Position numbers and translations under genes: made by a program. Positions 28,901 through 36,343 of a stretch of 64,000 nt of DNA are shown here, one piece after another. The stretch is from Lentzea sp. NEAU-D7 (GTDB lineage: Bacteria; Actinomycetota; Actinomycetes; Mycobacteriales; Pseudonocardiaceae), in contig NZ_JAPJDL010000001.1 of the NCBI RefSeq assembly GCF_026242055.1, positions 682,001-746,000 of the forward strand, written 5' to 3'. Each line of letters opens with the position of its first letter. The stretch's first letter is position 1. The notes below the pieces were generated by a model. The model had not been told where the DNA came from, searched no databases, and saw only the letters and a list, made by a program, of their open reading frames with translations.

Positions 28901-29734
28901 GCCGGCGTGCAGAACATGACCATCGAGAACATCTGGGTCGAGCACATGATGTGCCTGTTCTGGGGCAACAACGTCGACAACAACGTCATCCGGGACAGCC
29001 GCATCCGCGACATGTACGCGGACGGCCTCAACCTGACCAACGGCTCGGCGGGCAACCGGATCGCGAACATCGAGGCCCGGTCGACCGGGGACGACGCGTT
29101 CGCGTTGTTCGCCGCCACCGACAGCGGTGGGAGCGGCCAGCAGAACAACGTCTTCGAGAACCTCTCGGTGCTGACCCCGTGGCGCGCGGCCGGTCTCGCG
29201 GTCTACGGCGGCAAGCTCAACACGTTCCGCAACATCTACGTGGCGGACACGCTCACCTACTCCGCCGTGACGATCAGCTCGCTCGACTTCGGTTACCCGA
29301 TGGAGGACTTCGGGCCGGAGCCGACGACGTTCAGCGGGCTCACGCTCGTCCGCTCCGGTGGCCACTTCTGGGGCGCGCAGACGTTCGGCGCGATCTGGAT
29401 GTTCTCCGCCTCCAAGAAGTACACGGGGATCCGGGTGAGCGACGTCGAGATCGTCGATCCGACGTACAGCGGAATCATGTTCCAGACGAAGTACAACGGT
29501 GCGGCCGAGAACGTCTTCCAGGACACGGTGCTGTCCAACGTGAGCATCTCGGGTGCGCGCAAGAGCGGCGACGCCTTCGACGCCAAGTCCGGCTTCGGCC
29601 TGTGGGCCAACGAGATGCCGGAGCAGGGTCAGGGCCCGGCCGTCGGTGAGGTCACGTTCAACGGTCTCAGGTTCAGCAACAACTTCCAGGACATCAGGAA
29701 CACGACGTCCACCTTCAAGATCATCATCAACTGA
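25928..29734 (+). CDS. Secreted modular beta-helix glycoside hydrolase, GH87-like (alpha-1,3-glucanase/mycodextranase), copy 1
   Basis: A 1268-aa exported enzyme. Order: signal peptide (1-35); a truncated discoidin-like segment (35-118); F5/8-type C discoidin domain (119-250); fibronectin type III (255-345); second discoidin (347-485); two CARDB domains (486-715); CBM6/35-like domain (717-876); right-handed beta-helix (880-1268). The helix has YADGLN with Asp1032 and TGDDA with Asp1055/Asp1056. This Asp then Asp-Asp layout, about two helix turns apart, matches the catalytic triad of GH87 enzymes that cut alpha-1,3-glucan of fungal walls or mutan. The modules should anchor it to insoluble polysaccharide. 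A paralogue follows 25 nt later. The substrate assignment is inferred. Confidence 0.83.
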   Translation: MSPTTRVRSLLAPIAALITAAATLTTAPAAQAAPVSLDLAEQTRIDQVTLTSSRNGTETFAVQTSLDGRGWSTLVAERPHDFRNGKVTFQVDPTLVRHVRATSTTAKLEVREAAVGANLQATYSASSTNQNYGPGNAGDGNQGTYWESANNAFPQWIQADLGAAVKADRVVLKLPTGGWGARTQTLAVQGGTDGQNFTDLVASRGYEFTPSANNTVTIDFTAATTRYVRLRITANTGWPAAQLSEFEVQGPTGGDTQAPSAPGNLALTQPQAGQIRLTWNASTDNTGVTAYDVYANGTLRTTVTGTTYTDSQPDGLRVSYHVIAKDAAGNQSPASNTVTREGATGTNLAQGKPVTANNNVHNFVAANANDGNLATYWESNGFPGTLTVQLGSNADVSSVAVKLNPDSAWGARTQNVEVLGREQNATGFTSLTAGRDYRFDPASGNAVTINAAGRVADVQLRVTSNTGAPGAQVAEVQVFGTPAPNPDLTVTTTSITPASPVETDQITLNATVRNAGSAASAATDVTFFLGTTAVGTAQVGALAAGAQATASTTIAARPSGSYEYTAKVDETKKVAEQNETNNARIHPDPLVVTPVPSSDLVAVPSWSPSNPAGGQTTTFSVAIKNQGTTASAAGAHGVTVTILNSSGQAVRTLTGSHTGTINAGATTAPLTLGTWPAADGRYTVRTVIANDGNEIPAKQGNNTSEQSLFIGRGASVPWQHVEAEDATVGGGAQVLGPNRTIGDLAGEASGRRAVTLNGTGQSVEFTTSGPTNTLVTRFSIPDSSGGGGITSNLNVYVNGQFHKAIDLTSKYIWLYGNEAEPGNSPGAGGPRHIYDEANVMLNSTFPAGTKIKLQKDAANTTNYAIDFVNFEQVTAAANPDAARYAVPAGFTHQDVQNALDRVRMDTTGALVGVYLPAGTYPTAQKFQVYGKAVRVVGAGPWFTRFQAPPTQENTDIGFSAQPSASGSTFSGFAVFGNYTARINGPGKVFDLAGVQNMTIENIWVEHMMCLFWGNNVDNNVIRDSRIRDMYADGLNLTNGSAGNRIANIEARSTGDDAFALFAATDSGGSGQQNNVFENLSVLTPWRAAGLAVYGGKLNTFRNIYVADTLTYSAVTISSLDFGYPMEDFGPEPTTFSGLTLVRSGGHFWGAQTFGAIWMFSASKKYTGIRVSDVEIVDPTYSGIMFQTKYNGAAENVFQDTVLSNVSISGARKSGDAFDAKSGFGLWANEMPEQGQGPAVGEVTFNGLRFSNNFQDIRNTTSTFKIIIN

Positions 29735-29759
29735 TTTCCCTGCCGCGAAGGACAATTCA

Positions 29760-32700
29760 ATGAAAAACACGCTAGTGAGGCGTGCGGTGAGCGCTGCCCT
29801 TGTCAGCGCCCTCGCACTGTTCGGATTGACACCCACGGCAGGAGCAGCGGTCGTCAGGCTGTCCGCGAACCTGACCGCGTCCAGCTCCAACGGCCCGTAC
29901 GGCGCCGGCAACGCCGGTGACGGCAACCAGGGCAGCTACTGGGAGAGCGCGAACGGCGCGTTCCCCCAGTGGATCCAGGCCGACCTGGGCGCCGCGAAGA
30001 GCGTCAGCAAGGTCGTGCTGCGCCTGCCCTCGAACTGGGAGCAGCGCACGCAAACGCTTGCCGTGCAAGGAAGTGCCACCGGATCGCAGTTCAGCGACCT
30101 CGTCGGTTCCGGCGGGAGGGTCTTCTCCCCCGGCTCGGGCAACACGGTGACGCTGGACTTCCCCGCCACCAGCACCCGGTACGTGCGCGTCACGATCACC
30201 GGGAACACCGGCTGGGCCGCCGCCCAGCTCAGCGAGTTCGAGGTGCACGGCGAGTCAGGACCGGTCGACCCGCCACCTCCCGGGGACAACCTCGCGGCGG
30301 GCAAGCCGGTCGAGGAGTCGGGGCACGTGCACACCTACGTGCCGGGCAACGCGGTCGACGGCAACACCGGCACCTACTGGGAGTCCAACGGCCTTCCCGG
30401 TCACCTGACCGCGAAGCTGGGCTCGAACGCGGACGTCACCTCGGTCGTCGTCAAGCTCAACCCCGACGGCGCGTGGGGCGCCCGCACGCAGAACTTCGAG
30501 GTGCTCGGCCGTGAGGCGAGCGCCACGGCGTTCGGCACCCTGAAGGCTCGCGCCGACTACCGGTTCGACCCGGCCACCGGCAACACCGTCACGATCCCGG
30601 TGAACGGCAGGGCCTCGGACGTGCGGCTGCACTTCTACTCGAACACCGGTGCGCCCGGCGGCCAGGTCGCCGAGTTCCAGGTGTTCGGCGCCTCCGCACC
30701 GGCGCCCGACCTGACCGTCACGAACCTGACGTGGGCTCCGGCGAACCCGAGCGAGGCCGACGCGATCAGGCTCACCGCGACCGTGCGCAACGGCGGCACC
30801 GTGGCGTCCGGCGCGACGACGCTGAACGTCACGCTCGGCGGCACCGCCGCGGGCACCGCACAGGTGGGCGGTCTCGCCGCCGGGGCCACGGCCAGCGTCA
30901 CCGTCGACGCCGGCCGGCGGGGTGCCGGTTCCTACGCCGCCGCGGCCGTGGTGGACCCGGCCGGCCAGGTCGCGGAGACCAACGAGGGCAACAACACCTT
31001 CACCTCCGGCTCTCCCCTGGTCGTCGGCCAGGCACCGGGACCGGACCTGCAGATCACCGGCGTCACCCCGAACCCGTCGTCCCCGGCGGCGGGCCAGCAG
31101 GTGACGTTCGCGGTGCAGGTCACCAACCGCGGCACCTCGGCAGCGGGCGCTTCGGTGACCCGCGTGGCCGTCGGCGGCAGCACGCTCAACGCCAACACCG
31201 GTGCGATCAACGCGGGTCAGACCGTCACGGTCACCGTCGGCTCCTGGACCGCCACCAACGGCGGCGCCACGGCCACCGCGACCGCGGACGCGACCGGCCA
31301 GGTCGCGGAGACCAACGAGACCAACAACACCGCGACCCAGTCCATTGTGGTCGGACGCGGCGCTTCCGTGCCGTTCACGAGCTACGAGGCGGAAGCGGGC
31401 CGTTACCAGGGCACGCTGCTGCAGGCCGATGCGGAGCGCACGTTCGGGCACACCAACTTCGGGTCCGAGTCCTCGGGCCGCAAATCGGTGCGGCTCGACG
31501 CGCAGGGCCAGTTCGTCGAGGTCACCTCGACGGTCAGCACCAACTCGATCGTCGTGCGCAACTCGATCCCGGACGCCGCCGCCGGCGGTGGCCAGGAGGC
31601 GACGATCAGCCTCTACGCGAACGACCAGTTCGTGCAGAAGCTGACCCTGTCCTCGCGCCACAGCTGGCTCTACGGCACGACCGACGACCCGGAAGGCCTC
31701 ACGAACCGTCCGGGCGGCGACGCCCGCAGGCTGTTCGACGAGACCTCGCAGCTGCTCGCGAGCAGCTACCCGGCCGGCACCCGGTTCAAGCTCCAGCGCG
31801 ACGCCGGTGACAGCGCGCAGTTCTACGTCATCGACCTGATCGACCTGGAGCAGGTCGCGCCGGCCGCGCAGAAGCCCGCGGACTGCGTCTCGATCACGCA
31901 GTACGGTGCCACGCCGAACGACCAGACCGACGACGCCGACGCGATCCAGCGCGCGGTCACGGCCGACCAGACCGGCCAGATCCCGTGCGTCTGGATCCCG
32001 GAGGGCAAGTTCCGCCAGGAGAAGAAGATCCTGACGCAGTCCGGCAGCGGCGGCCACAACCAGGTCGGCATCCGCAACGCCACGATCCGCGGCGCGGGCA
32101 TGTGGCACTCGCAGCTGTTCAGCCTGATCCAGCCGCAGGACGCGGGCACGATCAACCACCCGCACGAGGGCAACTTCGGGTTCGACATCGACGACAACAC
32201 GCAGATCTCCGACATCGCGATCTTCGGTTCCGGCCGGATCCGCGGCGGTGACGGCAACGCGGAGGGCGGTGTCGGCCTCAACGGCCGGTTCGGCAAGAAC
32301 ACCAGGATCACCAACGTGTGGATCGAGCACGCCAACGTCGGTGTCTGGGTGGGCCGCGACTACAGCAACCTGCCCGAGCTCTGGAACCCCGGTGACGGCC
32401 TGCAGTTCAGCGGGATGCGCATCCGCGACACGTACGCCGACGGCATCAACTTCACCAACGGCACGCGCAACTCCACGGTGTTCAACTCGTCGTTCCGCAC
32501 CACGGGTGACGACGCACTGGCGGTGTGGGCGTCGAAGTACGTGAAGGACCAGAACGTGGACGTCGGCAGCGGCAACGCGTTCCTCAACAACACGATCGCC
32601 TTGCCGTGGCGTGCCAACGGGATCGCGATCTACGGCGGGTCGAACAACCGCGCGGAGAACAACATCATCTCCGACACCGCCAACTACCCGGGCATCATGC

Positions 32701-33089
32701 TGGCGACCGACCACGACCCGCTGCCGTTCGGCGGGACGACGACGCTCGCCAACAACGCCCTGCACCGCACGGGCGGCGCGTTCTGGGGTGAGGCGCAGGA
32801 GTTCGGCGCCATCACGCTGTTCTCGCAGAACCTGCCGATCCCCGGCGTCGTCATCCGCGACACCGAGATCCTCGACTCCACCTACGACGGGATCCAGTTC
32901 AAGGGCGGCGGCAGCGGAATGCCGGACGTGCAGATCACCAACGTCCGCATCGACAAGTCGAACAACGGCTCCGGCATCCTCGCGATGGCCCAGGCCCGCG
33001 GCTCGGCGCGGCTGACGAACGTCACGATCACCAACTCGAGGGACGGCGACATCACCATCGAGCCGGGTTCGCAGTTCGTCATCAACTAG
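29760..33089 (+). CDS. Secreted modular beta-helix glycoside hydrolase, GH87-like, copy 2
   Basis: A 1109-aa paralogue of the preceding enzyme with a simpler front end. Order: signal peptide (1-29); discoidin (32-163); second discoidin (175-310); two CARDB domains (317-535); CBM6/35-like domain (538-700); beta-helix (707-1109). The fibronectin domain and extra N-terminal fragment of copy 1 are missing. The catalytic-type residues are kept with identical spacing: Asp894 in YADGIN and Asp917/Asp918 in TGDDA. The helix begins ITQYGATPNDQTDDADAIQRAV, a start typical of polysaccharide-cleaving beta-helix enzymes. The ATG at 29760 has AAGGA 7 nt upstream. It is co-transcribed with copy 1 (25-nt gap). 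They may act together as complementary endo-type enzymes. Confidence 0.83.
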   Translation: MKNTLVRRAVSAALVSALALFGLTPTAGAAVVRLSANLTASSSNGPYGAGNAGDGNQGSYWESANGAFPQWIQADLGAAKSVSKVVLRLPSNWEQRTQTLAVQGSATGSQFSDLVGSGGRVFSPGSGNTVTLDFPATSTRYVRVTITGNTGWAAAQLSEFEVHGESGPVDPPPPGDNLAAGKPVEESGHVHTYVPGNAVDGNTGTYWESNGLPGHLTAKLGSNADVTSVVVKLNPDGAWGARTQNFEVLGREASATAFGTLKARADYRFDPATGNTVTIPVNGRASDVRLHFYSNTGAPGGQVAEFQVFGASAPAPDLTVTNLTWAPANPSEADAIRLTATVRNGGTVASGATTLNVTLGGTAAGTAQVGGLAAGATASVTVDAGRRGAGSYAAAAVVDPAGQVAETNEGNNTFTSGSPLVVGQAPGPDLQITGVTPNPSSPAAGQQVTFAVQVTNRGTSAAGASVTRVAVGGSTLNANTGAINAGQTVTVTVGSWTATNGGATATATADATGQVAETNETNNTATQSIVVGRGASVPFTSYEAEAGRYQGTLLQADAERTFGHTNFGSESSGRKSVRLDAQGQFVEVTSTVSTNSIVVRNSIPDAAAGGGQEATISLYANDQFVQKLTLSSRHSWLYGTTDDPEGLTNRPGGDARRLFDETSQLLASSYPAGTRFKLQRDAGDSAQFYVIDLIDLEQVAPAAQKPADCVSITQYGATPNDQTDDADAIQRAVTADQTGQIPCVWIPEGKFRQEKKILTQSGSGGHNQVGIRNATIRGAGMWHSQLFSLIQPQDAGTINHPHEGNFGFDIDDNTQISDIAIFGSGRIRGGDGNAEGGVGLNGRFGKNTRITNVWIEHANVGVWVGRDYSNLPELWNPGDGLQFSGMRIRDTYADGINFTNGTRNSTVFNSSFRTTGDDALAVWASKYVKDQNVDVGSGNAFLNNTIALPWRANGIAIYGGSNNRAENNIISDTANYPGIMLATDHDPLPFGGTTTLANNALHRTGGAFWGEAQEFGAITLFSQNLPIPGVVIRDTEILDSTYDGIQFKGGGSGMPDVQITNVRIDKSNNGSGILAMAQARGSARLTNVTITNSRDGDITIEPGSQFVIN

Positions 33090-33101
33090 ATCACATTTGA
33101 A

Positions 33102-33138
33102 ACCACCTCCGATCGGGTATGCCCCGGTCGGAGGTGGT
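33102..33138 (+). promoter_or_regulatory. Strong hairpin sequestering the Shine-Dalgarno sequence of the universal stress protein gene
   Basis: ACCACCTCCGA (33102-33112) pairs perfectly with TCGGAGGTGGT (33128-33138). Five further pairs extend it toward a 5-nt loop, about 16 bp in all. The GGAGG at 33130-33134 lies inside the 3' arm, 7 nt before the ATG at 33142. No U-tract follows. It may be both the end of the glucanase transcript and a translational lock on the next gene. Confidence 0.7.
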
Positions 33139-33141
33139 GTC

Positions 33142-33993
33142 ATGTCCACGGTCGTAGTGGGTTTCGACGGTTCCGACCTGGCCCGGCGCGCGGCGCACTA
33201 CGGTGCCGAGGAGGCTTCCCGCCGTGGCGCGACCCTGCAGGTCGTGCACGCCGTGCGCGCTCCCCTCCCCGAGCCCGTCTTCACGCCGATGTCCATCCCG
33301 GTGCCCGAGTTCGTCACCGAGGAGACGATGTCCAGGGCAGCCGAGGACCACCTCGCCGAGCTCGCCGCCGAGATCGGGCAGAGCTGGCCCGACCTCGAAG
33401 TGGCCACGCACGTGCGCATCGGCCGCCCGGTCGACGTCCTCGCCGCCGAACCCGGCGACCTGCTCGTGCTCGGCTCCTCCGGCCGCACCGGCATCGCGGA
33501 GATGTTCCTGGGCTCCACCGCCGTCGAGCTCGTGTCGACCGCCGGGCGCCCCGTGATCGTGACCCGCTCCGGCCCCCGCGACGGCCGCGTGGTCGTCGGT
33601 GTCGACGGCTCCGAGACCTCCACCGACGCGATCGCGTTCGCCTTCGAGCACGCTTCCCGCCACGGCCGCGACCTGCTCGCCATCTACGCGTGGAACGACG
33701 TCGGCTGGGCCGAGCTGCCCGAGCAGGACTTCGACCACGTCCGCGTCGACCTGGCGAAGGTGCTGGAGGAACACCTGGCACCGCACGCCGCGCGGTGGCC
33801 CGATGTGCACGTGGCACAAGAGGTCGCGTTCGACGCGCCCGCCCGTGCGTTGCTCCAGGCGGCCGACGGCGCTGCGCTGATCGCGGTCGGCAGCCATGGC
33901 CGCGGTGCGATGAGGCGTGCAATTCTGGGTTCGGTCAGCCACGCTGTGCTCCACCACGCGCCGTGCCCGGTCGCCGTGGTTCATCGGAGGTGA
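33142..33993 (+). CDS. Universal stress protein with tandem UspA domains
   Basis: A 283-aa cytosolic protein with two UspA folds (about residues 1-143 and 146-283). Each starts with a VVVGFDGSDLA / VVVGVDGSETS strand and carries the ATP-binding G-x2-G-x9-G-(S/T) motif: GSSGRTGIAEMFLGST near 113 and GSHGRGAMRRAILGS near 254. Tandem ATP-binding USPs are abundant in actinobacteria and typically respond to hypoxia, stationary phase or redox stress. The ATG at 33142 is chosen because GGAGG stands 7 nt upstream, although that site is inside a stable hairpin. The lipoprotein gene follows after 6 nt. Confidence 0.9.
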   Translation: MSTVVVGFDGSDLARRAAHYGAEEASRRGATLQVVHAVRAPLPEPVFTPMSIPVPEFVTEETMSRAAEDHLAELAAEIGQSWPDLEVATHVRIGRPVDVLAAEPGDLLVLGSSGRTGIAEMFLGSTAVELVSTAGRPVIVTRSGPRDGRVVVGVDGSETSTDAIAFAFEHASRHGRDLLAIYAWNDVGWAELPEQDFDHVRVDLAKVLEEHLAPHAARWPDVHVAQEVAFDAPARALLQAADGAALIAVGSHGRGAMRRAILGSVSHAVLHHAPCPVAVVHRR

Positions 33994-33999
33994 CGTGAC

Positions 34000-34419
34000 A
34001 TGCGCCGGTTAGCGGCCGCGCTGCTGTGCCTGGTGCTGGCGTCGTGCGGCCAAGTGCCGCCGCCACAGGTGCCCGCGTCGAGCACTCCCACCACCGACAC
34101 GTCCGCGCCGAGCGTCCCGGCGCCGCTGCCGCCCTCGTCGGCTCCGCTGTCGGCCGCGACCACGCCGCCTCCGCTGCCCACGCCGTCGCGGGCGCTGGAG
34201 CCGGGCGTGACGACGCTGCGGGGCACGATCTCCGGCGGCGTCGAGTCGGGCTGCACGATCCTGACGACCACCGGCGAGCAGTACCTGCTGCTCGGCGCCG
34301 ACCCCGCCATCGCGGTGGCAGGTGCCCAGGTGGAGGTGACCGGGCGGGCCGATCCCGGTGCCATGACCACGTGCCAGCAGGGCACGCCGTTCCACGTCGC
34401 CAGCACCCGGCGCGCCTGA
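34000..34419 (+). CDS. Small lipoprotein with a Pro/Thr/Ser-rich linker
   Basis: A 139-aa exported lipoprotein. A signal peptide with lipobox LASC (Cys at residue 16) is followed by a Pro/Ser/Thr-rich linker (about 17-65). The compact C-terminal domain (TTLRGTISGGVESGCTILTTTGEQYLL) looks like a small beta barrel with two cysteines that could be disulfide bonded. The layout suggests a surface-anchored binding domain of unknown ligand. GGAGGTGA at the end of the USP gene lies 7 nt before its ATG, so it is the second gene of the USP operon. Confidence 0.8.
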   Translation: MRRLAAALLCLVLASCGQVPPPQVPASSTPTTDTSAPSVPAPLPPSSAPLSAATTPPPLPTPSRALEPGVTTLRGTISGGVESGCTILTTTGEQYLLLGADPAIAVAGAQVEVTGRADPGAMTTCQQGTPFHVASTRRA

Positions 34420-34471
34420 CTCCACCCGTTCGGGCCACGCTGCGCTGTGCCGTTCGGCGCATGATGGGCTG

Positions 34472-34954
34472 GTGGACAGCGGAGAGCCGGACAGACGGCT
34501 TGAACTGGTGTTCTCGGAGTCCCTGCGGGCGCTGAGCTACCAGCAGGCCGCGCTCGACAACCTCCGCTCGCGCGTCACGCTGCTGACAGCGGGCGCGGCT
34601 CTCGTCAGCTCCTCGTTCGTCGGCACGGCGCTGCAGGCGTCCCGCTGGGGCGCGGCCACGGTCGTCGCGATCGCCGCGATGACCGGCGTTCTCGTCCTCG
34701 CGCTGGTGATCTGCGCGCCGGTCTGGCGGTGGACGTTCCTGTCCAGCGCGTCACGGCTGCTGGGCGCGGTCGACCTCGGGCACGACCTCGACTCGATGCG
34801 ACGGCATCTCGCGGCCGACTTCGAACAGTGGCTCGACGCCAACGAGAAGAAGCTCCGCAAGCTGCAGTGGTGCTTCGTGGCCGGCCTCGTCCTCCTGCTC
34901 GTCGAGGTGTCGGCGTGGTGTGTGCAGCTCGCCCAGTCGAAGGGGTGGCCGTGA
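34472..34954 (+). CDS. Small three-pass membrane protein with a cytoplasmic helical segment
   Basis: 160 aa, starting at GTG 34472. A helical cytoplasmic N-terminus (SESLRALSYQQAALDNLRSRV) precedes two closely spaced membrane segments (about residues 37-54 and 63-83). A charged helical stretch follows (DLGHDLDSMRRHLAADFEQWLDANEKKLRKLQ) and then a third membrane segment near 130-150. The pattern recalls small SLATT-like membrane proteins, some of which are effectors in nucleotide-signalling systems, but no partner enzyme is present and I do not assign it. The stop overlaps the ATG of the next gene by one base (TGATG). Confidence 0.7.
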   Translation: MDSGEPDRRLELVFSESLRALSYQQAALDNLRSRVTLLTAGAALVSSSFVGTALQASRWGAATVVAIAAMTGVLVLALVICAPVWRWTFLSSASRLLGAVDLGHDLDSMRRHLAADFEQWLDANEKKLRKLQWCFVAGLVLLLVEVSAWCVQLAQSKGWP

Positions 34955-35217
34955 TGGCCGAGAAACCCGATGAAGCAAGCGGTTCCGCCGAGACCGTCCC
35001 GGCCTGGCCGGTGGTGGGCCGAAGCATGATCAATTACGACGGCCCGGTGGCCCGGCCCCAGGCGGCCGGCCAGCCCTCTGCGTGCAGCGCACCCCAGCAG
35101 GACGTACGGGCCGGCGCGCGGTGGCCTCGGGTCGCGCTCGTGCTGACCGGGCTGGTGCTGCTCGTCGCGGCAACGGCGGCACTGGTGGTGCTCGTGGTCC
35201 TGCCGTGGTTCTCCTGA
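34954..35217 (+). CDS. Small single-pass membrane protein (87 aa)
   Basis: 87 aa starting at the ATG that overlaps the previous stop (TGATG). An acidic N-terminal 30 residues and a Pro/Gln/Ala-rich stretch precede one C-terminal membrane helix (WPRVALVLTGLVLLVAATAA and onward to LPWFS). It is tail-anchored in appearance. No family is recognised. The coupling to the upstream membrane protein suggests they work together. A hairpin terminator follows at 35225-35254. Confidence 0.62.
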   Translation: MAEKPDEASGSAETVPAWPVVGRSMINYDGPVARPQAAGQPSACSAPQQDVRAGARWPRVALVLTGLVLLVAATAALVVLVVLPWFS

Positions 35218-35224
35218 CGCCGTT

Positions 35225-35254
35225 CGGCCCCGCTCCACCGGGGGAACGGGGCCG
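35225..35254. terminator. Hairpin terminator between convergent genes
   Basis: CGGCCCCG (35225-35232) pairs with CGGGGCCG (35247-35254) around a 14-nt loop. It is located between the stop at 35217 (+) and the stop at 35266 (-). Confidence 0.6.
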
Positions 35255-35265
35255 GGAAACGGCGC

Positions 35266-36201
35266 CTACTTCTGCAGGGCCTCGCGCAGGAACGCGACGG
35301 CCTGGTTGATCGCGGCCTCGGCGGCGTGCGTGCCGCGCAACGCGTTGAGCATCACGAAGTCGTGGATCGCACCCGCGTACCGGACGGCGGTGACGGGCAC
35401 GCCGGCCTCGCGCAGCTTGTCGGCGTAGGCCTCGCCCTCGTCGCGGAGCACGTCGGCCTCCGCGGTGATCACGAGCGCCTGGGGCAGACCGGCGAGCTGG
35501 TCCTTGGTGGCGCGCAACGGGGACGCGGTGATCTCGGCGCGCTCGACCGGGTTCGTCGTGTACTGGTCCCAGAACCACTGCATGCCGTCGCGGCGCAGGA
35601 AGTAGCCCTCGGCGAACTGCAGGTACGAGTCGGTGTCGAAGGACGCGTCGGTCACCGGGTAGAAGAGCACCTGGGCCTTCAGCGCGATGTCGCCGCGTTC
35701 CTTGGCCTGCAACGTCAGCGCGGCGGCCATGTTGCCGCCGACCGAGTCACCGGCGACCGCGACGCGCGAGGCGTCGAGGCCGTACGAGGCGCCGTCGCTC
35801 TGGATCCACCGCGCGGTGGCGTAGTTCTGGTTGATCGCGACCGGGTAGCGGGCCTCGGGAGACAGCGAGTAGTCGGGGAAGACGACGGCGGCGCCGGCAC
35901 CGACGGCGAGCTCGCGGACCAGGCGGTCGTGGGTGTGGGCGTTGCCGAAGACCCAGCCCGCGCCGTGGATGTAGAGGATGACCGGGAGGTCACCGGTGGC
36001 CCCCGCCGGCTTGACCACGCGGACCTTGAAGCCGTCCAGCTCGACCCACTGCTCGTCGACCTCGGGCTTGTCCACCGGGCCCGACTGCACCTCGTCGACG
36101 GCCTTGCGGCCCTCCTCGGGGGCGATCTCGAACAGGAACGGCGGCGTGGCGGTGGCGGCGGCGAACTCGGCGGCGGCGGGTTCGAGAACGGGGCGCTTCA
36201 T
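35266..36201 (-). CDS. Alpha/beta hydrolase, hormone-sensitive-lipase-like esterase
   Basis: A 311-aa cytosolic esterase. The oxyanion motif is HGAGW (about residues 79-83; HGGGW in most relatives). The nucleophile elbow GDSVGG has Ser near 152. The acid is in ALVITAEADVLRDEG and the histidine in GAIHDFVML near the C-terminus. The family hydrolyses short- to medium-chain acyl esters. It has its own promoter with a near-perfect palindrome filling the spacer (36241-36261), so it is tightly regulated, yet no regulator gene is adjacent. The ATG has GGAGG upstream. Confidence 0.9.
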   Translation of the reverse strand: MKRPVLEPAAAEFAAATATPPFLFEIAPEEGRKAVDEVQSGPVDKPEVDEQWVELDGFKVRVVKPAGATGDLPVILYIHGAGWVFGNAHTHDRLVRELAVGAGAAVVFPDYSLSPEARYPVAINQNYATARWIQSDGASYGLDASRVAVAGDSVGGNMAAALTLQAKERGDIALKAQVLFYPVTDASFDTDSYLQFAEGYFLRRDGMQWFWDQYTTNPVERAEITASPLRATKDQLAGLPQALVITAEADVLRDEGEAYADKLREAGVPVTAVRYAGAIHDFVMLNALRGTHAAEAAINQAVAFLREALQK

Positions 36202-36240
36202 GGCTTCCTCCTGGCGTTCCGGGGTGATGCCATAAAACTA

Positions 36241-36261
36241 GTGCGCGATTAAATCGTGCAC
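36241..36261 (-). promoter_or_regulatory. Promoter with a palindromic operator filling the spacer (esterase gene)
   Basis: Arms GTGCGCGATT (36241-36250) and AATCGTGCAC (36252-36261) are complementary except for one pair, around a central A. On the minus strand TTGTGC and TAGTTT are separated by exactly 17 bp, and the palindrome occupies the spacer and the -35 end. This arrangement is typical of MarR/OhrR- or TetR-type repression of the esterase gene at 35266-36201. Confidence 0.65.
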
Positions 36262-36295
36262 AACGTAATCACCGCCTCAGGGACTCCGGGAATAA

Positions 36296-36330
36296 CGACG
36301 GCCCCGCCCGAACCGGGACAGGGGCCGTCG
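36296..36330. terminator. Hairpin terminator of the ceramidase gene
   Basis: CGACGGCCCC (36296-36305) pairs perfectly with GGGGCCGTCG (36321-36330) around a 15-nt loop, just past the ceramidase stop at 36344 on the minus strand and upstream of the esterase promoter. Confidence 0.7.
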
Positions 36331-36343
36331 CGGACGTGCTGTC

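Noticed and set aside
25928..33089. Reading the modular enzymes as pectate lyases or GH55 beta-1,3-glucanases
   Set aside because: All are right-handed beta-helix proteins, but the ADG(L/I)N plus TGDDA arrangement with discoidin and CBM6/35 modules fits GH87 better. The possibility is not fully excluded without a profile search.
30255..33149. A 964-aa minus-strand frame opposite the second glucanase
   Set aside because: Shadow of the modular enzyme; repetitive Val/Arg/Gly composition only.
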